The notes below the pieces were generated by a model, which was not told the origin of the DNA, ran no database searches, and saw nothing but the letters and a program-made list of their open reading frames with translations. DNA of 64,000 nucleotides from Vibrio superstes (GTDB taxonomy: Bacteria > Pseudomonadota > Gammaproteobacteria > Enterobacterales > Vibrionaceae): NCBI RefSeq assembly GCF_003569005.1, contig NZ_BCUR01000004.1:1452003-1516002 (forward strand). The letters are read 5' to 3'. The position numbers and the translations under genes are program-made. This document shows, one piece after another, positions 1 to 8,881 of this stretch; within the stretch, counting starts at the first letter, position 1, and every line of letters begins with the position of its first letter.

Positions 1-105
1 TCTCTACTTGATACTAGTCATCCCCGAGCGCTTTTCTGGGCCAGCACTCTGGTCGGGGATCTGTTTACTCACGCAATCAGATTCCCGCTAACAACATGCG
101 GGAAT
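1..105. repeat. Palindromic (REP-like) repeat, copy A, interrupted on its right by the IS
   Basis: This 105-bp stretch aligns without gaps to 1614-1718 with five mismatches by eye. It holds two stem-loops. One is at about 21-59, with TCCCCGA arms. The other is at 81-105, where ATTCCCGC and GCGGGAAT pair around a 9-base loop. In copy B the palindrome is followed directly by TGACGCTATAGTTGC. Here that continuation appears only at 1498, after the insertion sequence. The repeat may begin before the window edge. Confidence 0.85.
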
Positions 106-111
106 AATGAA

Positions 112-123
112 ATGGACCCACCC
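112..123 (+). repeat. Left subterminal inverted repeat of the IS
   Basis: ATGGACCCACCC is the exact reverse complement of the sequence at 1483-1494. It starts a few bases inside the inferred left end. Confidence 0.85.
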
Positions 124-191
124 TTTACACGGCGTCACAATGCGCCAAGATGAAGTTGAACAAACAAGCATCTAAATAAGGGTAGGTCCAC

Positions 192-1211
192 ATGACAAAT
201 GTAACGGTCGGATTAGATATTGCCAAGAATGTTTTTCATGCAGTGTTCGTCACATCACGCGGAAAAATCACTCGCAAGAAGCAACTTAAGCGAGCTACGA
301 CACTTTCATTCTTTGCCAAATTGACACCTCAAGTGATTGCCATTGAAGCCTGTGGTGCCTCTAATCACTTGGCTCGGGAGCTCATCAAGCTTGGGCATAA
401 GGTTAAACTCGTCCCTCCACAACATGTCACTTCATATCGTCGTAAAAATAAGAATGACTACAACGACGCAGAAGCGATAGCGGAAGCCGCACAACGTGAC
501 AATATGACGTTTGTACCGATAAAAACCATTGATCAACAAGACGCTCAAATGTACCTGCGTATTAGGCAACGCTTGATTAAGCAACGCACTCAACTAATGA
601 ACCAGATACGAGGATTACTGCTTGAGTATGGGCTCTGTATGAATCGAGGTATCTCAGCCTTGCGTAGGTCCGTTCCTGAGTTCTTAGAAGACTCAGGTAA
701 CGAACTGACCTGGGTCGCTAGAGAGTTGTTCAATGAACTGTACCTGGAGTTCTTGTCCTTAAACGACCGTATTGAACAGGTCGAGAGCAAGCTAAAGGCT
801 TTTGCTAAAGAAAATTATGTCTGTCAGATAGCGCAAAGTGTCGTGGGTATCGGACCTATCACCGCGCTAGCGTTGTATGCAGCCATTGGGAAAGGGACAC
901 AGTTTAAAAGTGGTCGACACTTCTCTGCTTGGTGTGGTCTGGTTCCGAGACAGTTCTCAACTGGAGGGAAATCTCAACTGTATGGCATCACCAAGAAAGG
1001 TAACGTCGTACTCAGAGCGCTTCTGATACACGGAGCGAGGAGTGTACTCCAATATGCAGATAGGAAAGAAGACAAGGTGAGCGTCTGGGCAACTAAGCTG
1101 AAGCATGAGAAAAGCTTCAACAAAGCCTGTGTAGCGTTAGCGAATAAGTTGGCACGCATTGTCTGGGCTGTGATTACACACAATAAACCGTACCAACTTA
1201 AAGAAGCATAA
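192..1211 (+). CDS. IS110-family transposase (DEDD type), 339 aa
   Basis: Catalyses excision and insertion of the surrounding IS. The N-terminal half is the RuvC-like DEDD domain. It starts with GLDIAKN (Asp near residue 9), has IEACG near residue 52 and KNDYNDAEAI near residues 87-96. The C-terminal half is the Transposase_20 (IS116/IS110) domain, with VVGIGPITA near 217-225 and STGGK near 256-260, where the family has its second catalytic serine. Length is normal for the family and no frameshift is seen, so the enzyme may be active. It starts at ATG behind AAGGGTAGG. Confidence 0.95.
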   Translation: MTNVTVGLDIAKNVFHAVFVTSRGKITRKKQLKRATTLSFFAKLTPQVIAIEACGASNHLARELIKLGHKVKLVPPQHVTSYRRKNKNDYNDAEAIAEAAQRDNMTFVPIKTIDQQDAQMYLRIRQRLIKQRTQLMNQIRGLLLEYGLCMNRGISALRRSVPEFLEDSGNELTWVARELFNELYLEFLSLNDRIEQVESKLKAFAKENYVCQIAQSVVGIGPITALALYAAIGKGTQFKSGRHFSAWCGLVPRQFSTGGKSQLYGITKKGNVVLRALLIHGARSVLQYADRKEDKVSVWATKLKHEKSFNKACVALANKLARIVWAVITHNKPYQLKEA

Positions 1212-1482
1212 CTTGATAGTGCTAACGCTTTAAAAAGTAAGGAATTAACCAGTTAAATAACACTCATCGTCAGTTGCGAAACATTTTACATCGATGGTTA
1301 GCGGTCATCCCGCCCCAGTGAAACTCTGACACCGTCATTGGCTCATCAGAAGCCGTGGGAATGATAAAGAGCATTGGGTGCAGATTACATCAAGGCCATG
1401 AGCACGATAGAGCTCAGTAAACAGGCCGAATATATGAACGACAATGACTCAATAACCAAGAATGTAAAATGACTTGCAAACT
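1212..1482 (+). ncRNA. Candidate bridge/seek RNA region in the IS 3' non-coding end
   Basis: IS110-family elements are known to make a non-coding RNA that pairs with target and donor DNA. In the IS1111 subgroup it lies downstream of the transposase. This segment has no ORF and several stem-loops. The clearest is 1335-1364, where GGCT and AGCC pair and outer TCATT and AATGA can also pair, leaving GTGGG looped out. GGGAATGA (1357-1364) equals the target across the insertion point. GTCATCCCGC (1304-1313) nearly equals its complement. The RNA ends are unknown and its existence is inferred. Confidence 0.42.
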
Positions 1483-1494
1483 GGGTGGGTCCAT
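1483..1494 (-). repeat. Right subterminal inverted repeat of the IS
   Basis: GGGTGGGTCCAT is the exact reverse complement of 112-123. Confidence 0.85.
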
Positions 1495-1545
1495 ATATGA
1501 CGCTATAGTTGCCAGGACTGAATGATATGAGCTCAATAAACTAAA

Positions 1546-1569
1546 ACCCCGTGTCTACTTTCACGGGGT
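1546..1569 (-). terminator. Probable terminator downstream of the pullulanase gene
   Basis: CCCCGTG (1547-1553) and CACGGGG (1562-1568) form a 7-bp GC-rich stem with an 8-base loop. Read on the minus strand it is followed by TTTTAGTTT. It lies about 220 bp past the pullulanase stop, beyond repeat copy B. Confidence 0.55.
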
Positions 1570-1613
1570 CATATCAATCTCCCAGCTCCAAGATTGAAGC
1601 TTTCAGCTACAAG

Positions 1614-1718
1614 TCTCTTCTTGATATTAGTCATCCCCAAGCGCTTTTCTGGGCCAGCACTCTGGTCGGGGATCTGTTTCCTCGCGCAATCAGATTCCCG
1701 CTAACAACATGCGGGAAT
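1614..1718. repeat. Palindromic (REP-like) repeat, copy B, uninterrupted
   Basis: Direct repeat of 1-105, about 95% identical by eye. It is followed by GACGCTATAGTTGC, which shows the empty insertion site of the IS. The sequences after each copy (CTCCCAGCT near 1580 and near 1752) are also related, so the whole is a tandem pair of units of roughly 200 bp. The second unit ends at the pullulanase stop codon. Confidence 0.85.
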
Positions 1719-1786
1719 GACGCTATAGTTGCTTTATGGGGTTATGTCAGACTCCCAGCTTCAAGCTGAGAGCTAACAGCGAGAGC

Positions 1787-4700
1787 TTAGTCTCTCTCTT
1801 CAAACACTACCGCACTCCACGGTGGCACAATAGCCACATCATCAACCATTTCCGTGCCGTTTGCTAACGAGAAGGGACCAAGTTGAGAGTGGAAGCGGTG
1901 AGGCTTAAAGCTGCTCATGTTCAATTGATCTATGGTTTGAATGTCGTTGCGTGCGTTGATCACCACCACAATTCGCTTGCGCTGCGGATCTAGGTTCTTA
2001 AACGGCGCTCGGTCATCAATGCTCATGACGATTAAGCCTGGAAGCTGCTTTGAGCCAGTGTTATGGAATTTAATACGCTGACTGATTTCTCTGCCATCAC
2101 CGAGTGTAAAGAGTGGGCTACTGGTTCTGATTTCCATCATCTCCTTAAAGTAGCGCTCCATAGTGGCGATATCACGCGGTGAAACATCCAACTTGCCCTC
2201 TGTGCTCTTATAGATGTTCTCAATTAACGCCCAGTTTTGCTCATCTTCGTCTGCACTTGGTAGCCCAATGTTCGAGTTATTGGACTGCTTGGTAAAGTCG
2301 ACGCGGTTGTACCAATCTCCAGAATCATAAGAGTTTCTTTCCATTGATTTAGAGCGCAACAGCTCGCTGCCCATGTGGTGGAATACGACATTCTGTCCAT
2401 ACATGACAGTGCCCAAGCTGGTGGCGTGCATTCGGATGCGAGTATTAAGGTCGGCATCAAATGGTGTTTTGTATTGGTGATTGTCCCATAGGGTTTGGTT
2501 GTCATGTTTTTCAACGTAGTTGATGATTTCCCAAGCATCCTTGGCGTAGCCTGCGGGTTCGTTGTTGTAGTCCAACTCGGAGCCTTTGACGGTGCGGTCT
2601 TGGCTATCGGTAAACGAAAAATCTCTCAAGTTGCCCGCCATTCCAAGACGTACGATATCGGCTAGGTGTTTTGCTTGGACTTCATCGACCTTGTTTAACT
2701 CGTTGGGGTAAACAAACGCGCCATTGCCAAAGCCTTGTGAGGCTCTTATCTGCTCTTCTTTATCAAACGGAGAGCCGCCACGCACTGCGTCGCGCATGCG
2801 ATCGGAGAAGGTGCCTATGCCTGTGCCATATAAATTGAGCTGAGAAGCTTGTTTAAACTGACTATCGCTTTTCACTTCACCGAAATCCCAGCCTTCGCCA
2901 TAGAAATAGACCTCTGGATTTACTTCTTTTGCGGCATCAAGGGTGGCGAGTATCTGTGATTTTGGATGGTGCCCCATCAAATCCCAGCGAAATGCGTCTA
3001 CCTTGTAATCCTTAGCCCAAACAACCACAGAATCCGTGATTAACTTTTCCATCATTTGTCGCTCTGGCGCTGTGTTTGCACAGCAGGTGCTTTCTTCTAC
3101 CTCGCCAGTGACAGGATCTAATCGGTGATAGTAGTTAGGAACAATTTTATCGAGTACCGACTTGTCCGCCATGCCAGATTCATTGGTGTGGTTGTAGACC
3201 ACATCCATGACGACATTCATCTTGATATCTGATTTTATGGCCAAAATCATCTTACGAAATTCGACAATGCGCTGCATGCCATTGGCTTCGGTCGCGTAGG
3301 AGCCTTCGGGTGTTGAATAATGGTAGGGATCGTAACCCCAGTTATAGCTGTCGTTTTGACTAATAGCGCGGCTTAACTCTTGAACAACCGGCGCTTCAAG
3401 AGAGTCTTCGCGAGAGAACTGTTCCAACACTTTTTCGCCGGATAATCCGCCATCGCAATACACGCCAAATTTAGGGTGGCGTATTAGGTTGGGGTTCATC
3501 TGGCACAGCCTTCTAAACGACTCATTAATATCTGCACGCTCTGTAAGCTCTTCGTTTACGGTTGCGAAGTCAAATACAGGCATTAGGTGCAAGTGAGTCG
3601 CGCCACGTCTTGAGAGCGATTTTAGGTGCGTCACAGGCAATGAATCACCTTCGGTAAAGGCTAGGTATTTACCTCGATAATGTTCCGTTGTGGAATCATC
3701 TAGCGCTGAAAAGTCACGAACATGCGTCTCGTAGATGATGAAGCTGGCGGGATTCTGTTGTGAAATAGGAGAAGAAAGCTCGTTCCAACCCGCTGGTGTT
3801 AACTCTGCGCTGTTAAGATCGACGATTTGGCTGTGTTGAGAGTTGGTGGACAAGCTAAGAGAATAGGGATCAGTCACTTGCAGTGTTTCCACTCGACCGG
3901 TTTCTGGATGATACAGGGTGACTTCATAGCGATAAAAATCGCCATGAGCTAGCCCTGTATATTCAGCAAGCCAACTACCAGAAGCATTGTCTCGTCTCAT
4001 TAAAATCGGCGTTTTTGCTCTTAAGTCTTCATCGAAGGGTATGAGCTTGACCTGTTGCGCTGTAGGAGCCCAAAGTCTGAATGTGGAGGTATCCGATTCA
4101 TGGTCAATAACAGCGCCGTATTCGAGCTTGGTTGCCTCATCTGCATATAAGCTGTCTAACAGCTCTGCGGTCTGCACTCGTGTTACTGAACTCAGTGCTC
4201 GCGCACCTTCCTCATCAGCATACGAAACTAGCCAGATTTGGCCGCGGATCATATTGGCAATGATATTGCTATCACCATCCTTGATTTCAAACGCTGCAAA
4301 CTCATCGCTGAGATGAGGATAGTCTTGTTGCCAAGCTGAGGCGCTAGACGGTGCCAGCGTTAACGTTGTCGCAGTTCCTTCTATAAGGTTGTCTCTTTCA
4401 TTAATACTCATGCCACCGGTTGTAGACATGACCAGTTCCGCTTCAGTGGTATTCTTGGGAACCAATATGAGCGAAGGTGATATCCAGTGGGAGTTGGCAC
4501 CCTTTAGGCTAACCGCAGTTTCTGGAGGTGTGGTTGAGGGGGTATAAAAAACACGATTAGTATCTTTAAACACATAACCTACCTTAGCGCCTTCGTTAAC
4601 ATTATCTGAAAAACGCAGTTTTAAAGCGGATGTTTGATAATCAGGATTGAAGCGATGCGGAGTAAAATTGATACACTCAGCGTTGGGGTCTACCTGCAGA

Positions 4701-4984
4701 TCCCAATACACCCCATAATCGGGATGCTGGCCACTAGGCTCTAAACCTGCGTTCCAATCGGTATTATCACCCATATAACCGTCACAGGTTTGATCATTCC
4801 ACACATGCAGAACGTAATCGGGTTGAGCTTCAGCGGAGTTGAAATATATTCGGGCGATATCAGGATTAATTAGCGCGGTATCTTGAACTTCGTCTTGCGT
4901 TGCGCATCCAATACTAGCGAGTGCAAGAGCAATTGAAATAGACAGCTTGCACCTTGATGCAGGCATTGGAAACAATGTAGGCAT
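1787..4984 (-). CDS. pulA: Secreted pullulanase (alpha-1,6-glucosidase, GH13), 1065 aa
   Basis: Hydrolyses alpha-1,6 branches of pullulan, glycogen or starch. The N-terminus has a signal peptide ending in ASIGC, so it may be a lipoprotein, though the lipobox is not ideal. Residues about 45-115 look like a PUD/CBM41 starch-binding domain. A CBM48-like domain starts near residue 290. The GH13 regions follow: DVVYNHT near 593, FRWDLMGHH near 667 (nucleophile Asp), YGEGWDFGE near 696 (acid Glu) and EKHDNQT near 826. YNWGYDPYHY, typical of pullulanases, is also present. The start ATG lies 5 bases after AAGGA. It is monocistronic, with a probable terminator at 1546-1569. Confidence 0.93.
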   Translation of the reverse strand: MPTLFPMPASRCKLSISIALALASIGCATQDEVQDTALINPDIARIYFNSAEAQPDYVLHVWNDQTCDGYMGDNTDWNAGLEPSGQHPDYGVYWDLQVDPNAECINFTPHRFNPDYQTSALKLRFSDNVNEGAKVGYVFKDTNRVFYTPSTTPPETAVSLKGANSHWISPSLILVPKNTTEAELVMSTTGGMSINERDNLIEGTATTLTLAPSSASAWQQDYPHLSDEFAAFEIKDGDSNIIANMIRGQIWLVSYADEEGARALSSVTRVQTAELLDSLYADEATKLEYGAVIDHESDTSTFRLWAPTAQQVKLIPFDEDLRAKTPILMRRDNASGSWLAEYTGLAHGDFYRYEVTLYHPETGRVETLQVTDPYSLSLSTNSQHSQIVDLNSAELTPAGWNELSSPISQQNPASFIIYETHVRDFSALDDSTTEHYRGKYLAFTEGDSLPVTHLKSLSRRGATHLHLMPVFDFATVNEELTERADINESFRRLCQMNPNLIRHPKFGVYCDGGLSGEKVLEQFSREDSLEAPVVQELSRAISQNDSYNWGYDPYHYSTPEGSYATEANGMQRIVEFRKMILAIKSDIKMNVVMDVVYNHTNESGMADKSVLDKIVPNYYHRLDPVTGEVEESTCCANTAPERQMMEKLITDSVVVWAKDYKVDAFRWDLMGHHPKSQILATLDAAKEVNPEVYFYGEGWDFGEVKSDSQFKQASQLNLYGTGIGTFSDRMRDAVRGGSPFDKEEQIRASQGFGNGAFVYPNELNKVDEVQAKHLADIVRLGMAGNLRDFSFTDSQDRTVKGSELDYNNEPAGYAKDAWEIINYVEKHDNQTLWDNHQYKTPFDADLNTRIRMHATSLGTVMYGQNVVFHHMGSELLRSKSMERNSYDSGDWYNRVDFTKQSNNSNIGLPSADEDEQNWALIENIYKSTEGKLDVSPRDIATMERYFKEMMEIRTSSPLFTLGDGREISQRIKFHNTGSKQLPGLIVMSIDDRAPFKNLDPQRKRIVVVINARNDIQTIDQLNMSSFKPHRFHSQLGPFSLANGTEMVDDVAIVPPWSAVVFEERD

Positions 4985-5397
4985 GAAATTCCTTTTTCAA
5001 GCGGATGTTAATGAGATAAGTGTACTCAAAATTTTAAAAGTACCGTGTGAGCCTGTTCACTTTGCTCAACTATTATTCATAGGATAGTAGAACAAGTCAC
5101 TGAATTTGCTCTATAAAACTCACGTTTTTGTAAACTTTACTTATTAAATAGTCTTGTTTGTTGACAAAATTTAACGTAAAAACACTTGAATTATCTAAGT
5201 GTCTAATTCTTATAAATATTATTTAGAAAAAAGTTGGCGAAAGTGAAAACCTTGGCATACACTTTCGATCGAGTCATCAATATGTAGTTGATTGTAGAGA
5301 CAAATTTTAGGAGCTATCGTTGGTTTCAATGTAAGTGAAGCCTAGGAGTGACAAACTCTAGCGTAGCAATGGTTCATCTAGCTTTGAGGAAAGTTTT
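4985..5397. other. 413-bp intergenic region between divergent pulA and ihfA
   Basis: AT-rich and free of ORFs that look real. It must hold the promoters of both neighbours. A TTGACA at 5161-5166 and TATAAATATT at 5211-5220 resemble promoter elements but are not spaced as one promoter, so none is assigned. Confidence 0.5.
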
Positions 5398-5700
5398 ATG
5401 GCGCTCACCAAGGCCGATTTGGCTGAAAACCTGTTTGAAAATCTTGGATACAGTAAACGGGATGCCAAGGAAACCGTGGAAGTGTTTTTCGAAGAAATTC
5501 GAAAATCACTTGAAAGTGGCGAACAGGTAAAACTGTCTGGTTTCGGCAACTTTGATCTAAGAGACAAGAAAGAACGACCTGGTCGTAACCCGAAAACAGG
5601 TGAAGATATACCTATTTCCGCACGTCGTGTGGTCACGTTTAGACCTGGGCAAAAGCTTAAAGCACGAGTAGAAGAGCTTAAGAAAGACGACGTTAAATAA
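5398..5700 (+). CDS. ihfA: Integration host factor alpha subunit, 100 aa
   Basis: DNA-bending nucleoid protein that acts as a heterodimer with IhfB. The whole length matches Ihf[18 protein letters not shown] at the start, [17 protein letters not shown] in the middle, and [19 protein letters not shown], which forms the beta arm with the intercalating proline. [12 protein letters not shown] closes the protein. The GAGGAAAG Shine-Dalgarno is well placed. In most gamma-proteobacteria ihfA follows pheST; here the upstream neighbour is a divergent pullulanase gene. It ends in a strong bidirectional terminator. Confidence 0.95.
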   Translation: MALTKADLAENLFENLGYSKRDAKETVEVFFEEIRKSLESGEQVKLSGFGNFDLRDKKERPGRNPKTGEDIPISARRVVTFRPGQKLKARVEELKKDDVK

Positions 5701-5720
5701 CACGCCATTTGAGCAAAACA

Positions 5721-5749
5721 AAAAAAGAGGTCCTAGGACCTCTTTTTTT
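5721..5749. terminator. Bidirectional terminator between ihfA and purT
   Basis: AGAGGTCC and GGACCTCT form an 18-base perfect palindrome (5726-5743) flanked by A-run and T-run, so it can end transcripts from both sides. Confidence 0.92.
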
Positions 5750-5806
5750 GATTTTTTGGAAACGTAGAAAACTAACGCTTTCTGCGTTTGTACCGAGCGT
5801 GATTCA

Positions 5807-5837
5807 TACCAATTACAGTTATTTACTACGATTGGTT
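5807..5837. repeat. Minimal remnant of the 160-bp MITE family (two ends joined)
   Basis: TACCAATTACAGT at the left and TTTACTACGATTGGT at the right match the two ends of the elements at 29437 and 52498, with the internal part missing. Confidence 0.6.
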
Positions 5838-7011
5838 AGTAATGAATCTTAACCTTCTTGGCTGCATCGATAGCCGCATCAACGGCGCGCGTTGTATCTT
5901 TAGCGCGGGTCAAAATTACACCTAAACGGCGGCGACCATCAATGTCTGGCTTACCAAACAGTCTGATCTGCGTATCGGGGTTGCCTACTGCATCTTCAAT
6001 ACCTGTGTACGATAGATTGCTTGAAGTACCTTGACCTAAGATAACCGCAGAAGCTGCAGGGCCGGTTTGACGAACCTTGTTGATAGGGTTACCCGTGAAT
6101 GCGCGAACGTGCAAAGCAAACTCTGACATATCCTGAGAGATCATGGTTACCATACCCGTGTCATGCGGGCGAGGGGACACCTCGTTAAAGATAACCTTGT
6201 CGGCTTTGATAAATAGCTCAACACCAAATAGACCGTAACCACCCAGCGCATTGACAATTTCTTCTGCAACGTACTCTGCCGCTTTAAGCGCAACATCAGA
6301 CATTTGTTGTGGCTGCCATGATTCGCGGTAGTCGCCATCTTCTTGACGGTGACCGATAGGAGCACAGAAGTGAACGCCATCGACAGCACGTACGGTTAGT
6401 AGGGTGATCTCGTAGTCAAAATCAATGAAGCCTTCAACAATAACGCGACCTTCACCACTTCGACCACCTTCTTGAGAGTAGTCCCATGCATTCTGTACAT
6501 CTTCTTGTGTGCGGATAACGCTTTGACCTTTACCTGAAGAACTCATCACAGGCTTAACCACGCAAGGCATGCCCACTTCAGTAACCGCTGCGTTAAAGTC
6601 TTCAAACGTGTCAGCAAAGCGATAGTTTGAAGTGTTCAGGTTTAACTCTTCTGCTGCTAGGCGGCGGATGCCTTCACGGTTCATCGTCAATTGCGTAGCG
6701 CGTGCGTTAGGCACAACAGTTGTGCCTTTTTTCTCAAGCTCTACCAAGGTGTCAGTAGCAATTGCTTCGATTTCAGGAACGATGTAGGTGGGTTTTTCTT
6801 TATCAACAATATTTGCTAGTGCTTCACCGTCAAGCATGTCCAATACATAGCTTCGATGCGCCACTTGCATTGCTGGAGCGTTTTCATAACGATCACAGGC
6901 AATAACTTCGATGCCTAGACGTTGACACTCGATGGCCACTTCTTTACCCAGTTCGCCAGAGCCTAGTAATAAAACCTTAGTTGCACCTGATGCCGTAGCC
7001 GTACCCAACAT
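5836..7011 (-). CDS. purT: Formate-dependent phosphoribosylglycinamide formyltransferase 2, 391 aa
   Basis: Converts GAR, formate and ATP to formyl-GAR in de novo purine synthesis. It is an ATP-grasp enzyme. The N-terminal domain starts with [17 protein letters not shown] (nucleotide-binding fold). The ATP-grasp core includes [15 protein letters not shown] near residues 150-164 and [13 protein letters not shown] near 280-292. Length matches E. coli PurT (392 aa). A PurR-like operator lies 58 bp upstream, so purine repression is likely. It is monocistronic, and its transcript probably ends at the bidirectional terminator 5721-5749. Confidence 0.96.
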   Translation of the reverse strand: MLGTATASGATKVLLLGSGELGKEVAIECQRLGIEVIACDRYENAPAMQVAHRSYVLDMLDGEALANIVDKEKPTYIVPEIEAIATDTLVELEKKGTTVVPNARATQLTMNREGIRRLAAEELNLNTSNYRFADTFEDFNAAVTEVGMPCVVKPVMSSSGKGQSVIRTQEDVQNAWDYSQEGGRSGEGRVIVEGFIDFDYEITLLTVRAVDGVHFCAPIGHRQEDGDYRESWQPQQMSDVALKAAEYVAEEIVNALGGYGLFGVELFIKADKVIFNEVSPRPHDTGMVTMISQDMSEFALHVRAFTGNPINKVRQTGPAASAVILGQGTSSNLSYTGIEDAVGNPDTQIRLFGKPDIDGRRRLGVILTRAKDTTRAVDAAIDAAKKVKIHY

Positions 7012-7068
7012 AGTATTTCCTTTAACAAGATGATTTTTTTCAGCAGATAATACTCAAATTTTCGCGTA

Positions 7069-7084
7069 GCGCAATCGTTTGCAT
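7069..7084 (-). promoter_or_regulatory. PurR-type operator upstream of purT
   Basis: GCGCAATCGTTTGCAT matches the 16-bp palindromic PurR consensus (ACGCAAACGTTTGCGT) at 13 positions, including the central CG. purT is a known PurR target in related bacteria. Confidence 0.72.
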
Positions 7085-7109
7085 GGCGAATTTGATGAAT
7101 TTTTTGTGA

Positions 7110-7137
7110 GAACACCACAGACTAGGCTGTGGTGTTC
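7110..7137. other. Strong hairpin between cdd and purT
   Basis: GAACACCACAG and CTGTGGTGTTC form a perfect 11-bp stem with a 6-base loop, 25 bp past the cdd stop. No T-run follows on the minus strand, so a classical terminator is not certain. It may act as a stability hairpin. Confidence 0.6.
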
Positions 7138-7161
7138 GAATATGAAGATATTCTGTGGAGA

Positions 7162-8055
7162 TTATTCGCCAATCGCAACGTAAGCGACAGGGATATCTGG
7201 ATTAATCGCCTCGATAGTACTTTGAGTATCTGCAAGGTGCGAAATAGAGCCTTGGTTCATTTCAGCTAAACCGACTTCAGCTATCTCAGAGAAGGATATG
7301 CCAGCCATTTGCAGTTGCACTAGTGCTACCTGCAATGGTGGTAGGCTTGGGTTGAAGGCTGCGTTTTCTGCGTAGCTTCCACAAAATAGAGAGCCATCTT
7401 TGGTCTTGATAGACACGCCACTGTGATCTTTTGTGTAAGGGGCATGGCTGCGATTCAGTGCGTAGATAGCCTTTTCAAGTAGCGGATCGTTTTCAGTAAA
7501 GCTGTAGCCATGATCAACCGGAGACATCAAGCCCGACTCGATACCTAGGTCTTTTGGACCAAAGGACTCAGGTAAATACTGCTGTAGCGTCATTTCGTCG
7601 CGCTCTGGCAATTGTACAGAAAGGTGCTCAGCGGTAGAGAGCTCATTCATGAACTGGCGGCAGTGACCACAAGGGCTGAAGTTAATCGTGATATCAGAGA
7701 TACCTTCTTCGCCTTTCATCCATGCATGGCTGATAGCAGATTGCTCTGCATGTACCGTTTGACCAAGTTGGGCACCCGCAAACTCAAGGTTTGCGCCAAA
7801 ATACAGCTTTCCTGAAGTCCCTTTAACAATTGCGCCAACATAGAACTTTGAGATAGGCGCGACAGAGTAGGCTGCAGCAAACGGAAGTATAGCTACCTTC
7901 AATGCTTGTTCGTCAAGCTTGGTGATCTGCTTAAGCGTTTGAAACTGCTCATTGCTTAGCTCACCAGCAAACGAAGGAGAATCAAAGATAGATTTGAAGC
8001 CATCTACGTAGTTGGTTGGAAGGTCTTTGTAGAGGTCAATAAAACGCTGGCTCAT
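7162..8055 (-). CDS. cdd: Cytidine deaminase (E. coli-type, long form), 297 aa
   Basis: Deaminates cytidine and deoxycytidine in pyrimidine salvage. The catalytic signature is HAEQSA (zinc His near 102, proton-shuttle Glu near 104) and PCGHCRQF (zinc Cys near 129 and 132), the same positions as in E. coli Cdd. The C-terminal half is the degenerate second deaminase domain of the long dimeric form. The 5' region has TTGCAA and GTGCAAC near 8079-8100 that could be CytR-type half sites, but this is weak. Monocistronic. Confidence 0.95.
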   Translation of the reverse strand: MSQRFIDLYKDLPTNYVDGFKSIFDSPSFAGELSNEQFQTLKQITKLDEQALKVAILPFAAAYSVAPISKFYVGAIVKGTSGKLYFGANLEFAGAQLGQTVHAEQSAISHAWMKGEEGISDITINFSPCGHCRQFMNELSTAEHLSVQLPERDEMTLQQYLPESFGPKDLGIESGLMSPVDHGYSFTENDPLLEKAIYALNRSHAPYTKDHSGVSIKTKDGSLFCGSYAENAAFNPSLPPLQVALVQLQMAGISFSEIAEVGLAEMNQGSISHLADTQSTIEAINPDIPVAYVAIGE

Positions 8056-8202
8056 TGCCGGTTCCTATTAGAAAAATCATTGCAAACAGCATAGTGCAAC
8101 TCATTGCGAATAGGGAGACTAATCGGTGAGGTAAACGGTTTCGTTCACACTGAATGCTGTTTGTTTGCTCATTTTGAAGCCTTATCGGCTATAGAAAAGT
8201 GC

Positions 8203-8880
8203 TCAAGAACTGAGGCTAAGCATGAGTGTCATGACAAAGGGCGCCAGTAGAGAGGTGATAACGCCACATAAAACTAATGCTAGCGAGCTAAACGCCGCAT
8301 CCTTTTGACTGTGTTCAAAGGCTGTGGCTGTGCCAAGTGCATGGCTAACGGTACCCATAGTCAGTCCCTTAGCAATAGGGTGTTTGATCTTTAAGAGCTG
8401 GTATACAGGATAGGCGAGTAGCGATCCGGTTAGTCCAGCCAGTAATACCAAAATGGCTGCAACGGCGGGTTCACCACCAAGTTCCGATGATACCTGCATT
8501 GCTATCGCAGTGGTCACGGATTTACCCATAATGCTAGCAAGTAACTGTGAATCGGCGCCAAGCAACACAGCTAGAAGGCCCGAGGATAGCATAGCGCCTA
8601 GGCTGCCTATAACGCAGGTGGTGAGAATTAACTTCCACTTTGCACGTATCTCGTTTAACTGCTCATACAGGGGATAAGCAAGGGCTACCACCGCTGGTTG
8701 TAACAGGTGTTGAATGAGCTCATTGCCTTCGTAATAGGTTTGATAAGGCACCTTAAAAAGCAATAAGAACGGGATAATAATCGCGAGACTAATCAGTAAA
8801 GGATTCGCCAAGGGGTGATGGGCTTTCTTGGCGATAAATCTGGCAATGAAGTAGACAACAATACTGAGCAATAACCACAT
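8203..8880 (-). CDS. lrgB: LrgB/YohK/CidB-family membrane protein, 225 aa
   Basis: Multi-pass inner-membrane protein of the LrgB family, which works with LrgA/CidA partners. Members are linked to murein hydrolase control in Gram-positives and to export of small metabolites in plants and bacteria; the role in vibrios is not established. About seven hydrophobic segments are visible. The conserved GKSVTTAIAMQVSSELGG lies near residues 118-135 and KGLTMGTVSHALGTA near 171-185, both family hallmarks. The start ATG lies directly after the lrgA stop, so the two are translationally linked and follow sbcB. Confidence 0.9.
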   Translation of the reverse strand: MWLLLSIVVYFIARFIAKKAHHPLANPLLISLAIIIPFLLLFKVPYQTYYEGNELIQHLLQPAVVALAYPLYEQLNEIRAKWKLILTTCVIGSLGAMLSSGLLAVLLGADSQLLASIMGKSVTTAIAMQVSSELGGEPAVAAILVLLAGLTGSLLAYPVYQLLKIKHPIAKGLTMGTVSHALGTATAFEHSQKDAAFSSLALVLCGVITSLLAPFVMTLMLSLSS

Positions 8881-8881
8881 A

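Larger units (their letters stand above)
106..1497 (+). mobile_element. IS110-family insertion sequence (IS1111-type), about 1.39 kb, apparently complete
   Basis: The ends are set by comparing the interrupted repeat (1-105 joined to 1498 onwards) with the intact copy at 1614-1731, leaving one ambiguous T at the junction. It carries one transposase gene, about 86 bp of 5' and about 285 bp of 3' non-coding DNA. Subterminal 12-bp inverted repeats lie at 112-123 and 1483-1494. Subterminal repeats and a long 3' non-coding end are known traits of the IS1111 subgroup. No long target duplication is visible. Insertion lies at the foot of a palindrome, as reported for several IS1111-group elements. Confidence 0.88.

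Noticed and set aside
1551..1769. 72-codon open frame in the repeat region
   Set aside because: It is made entirely of palindromic repeat copy B and its flanks; no ribosome site.
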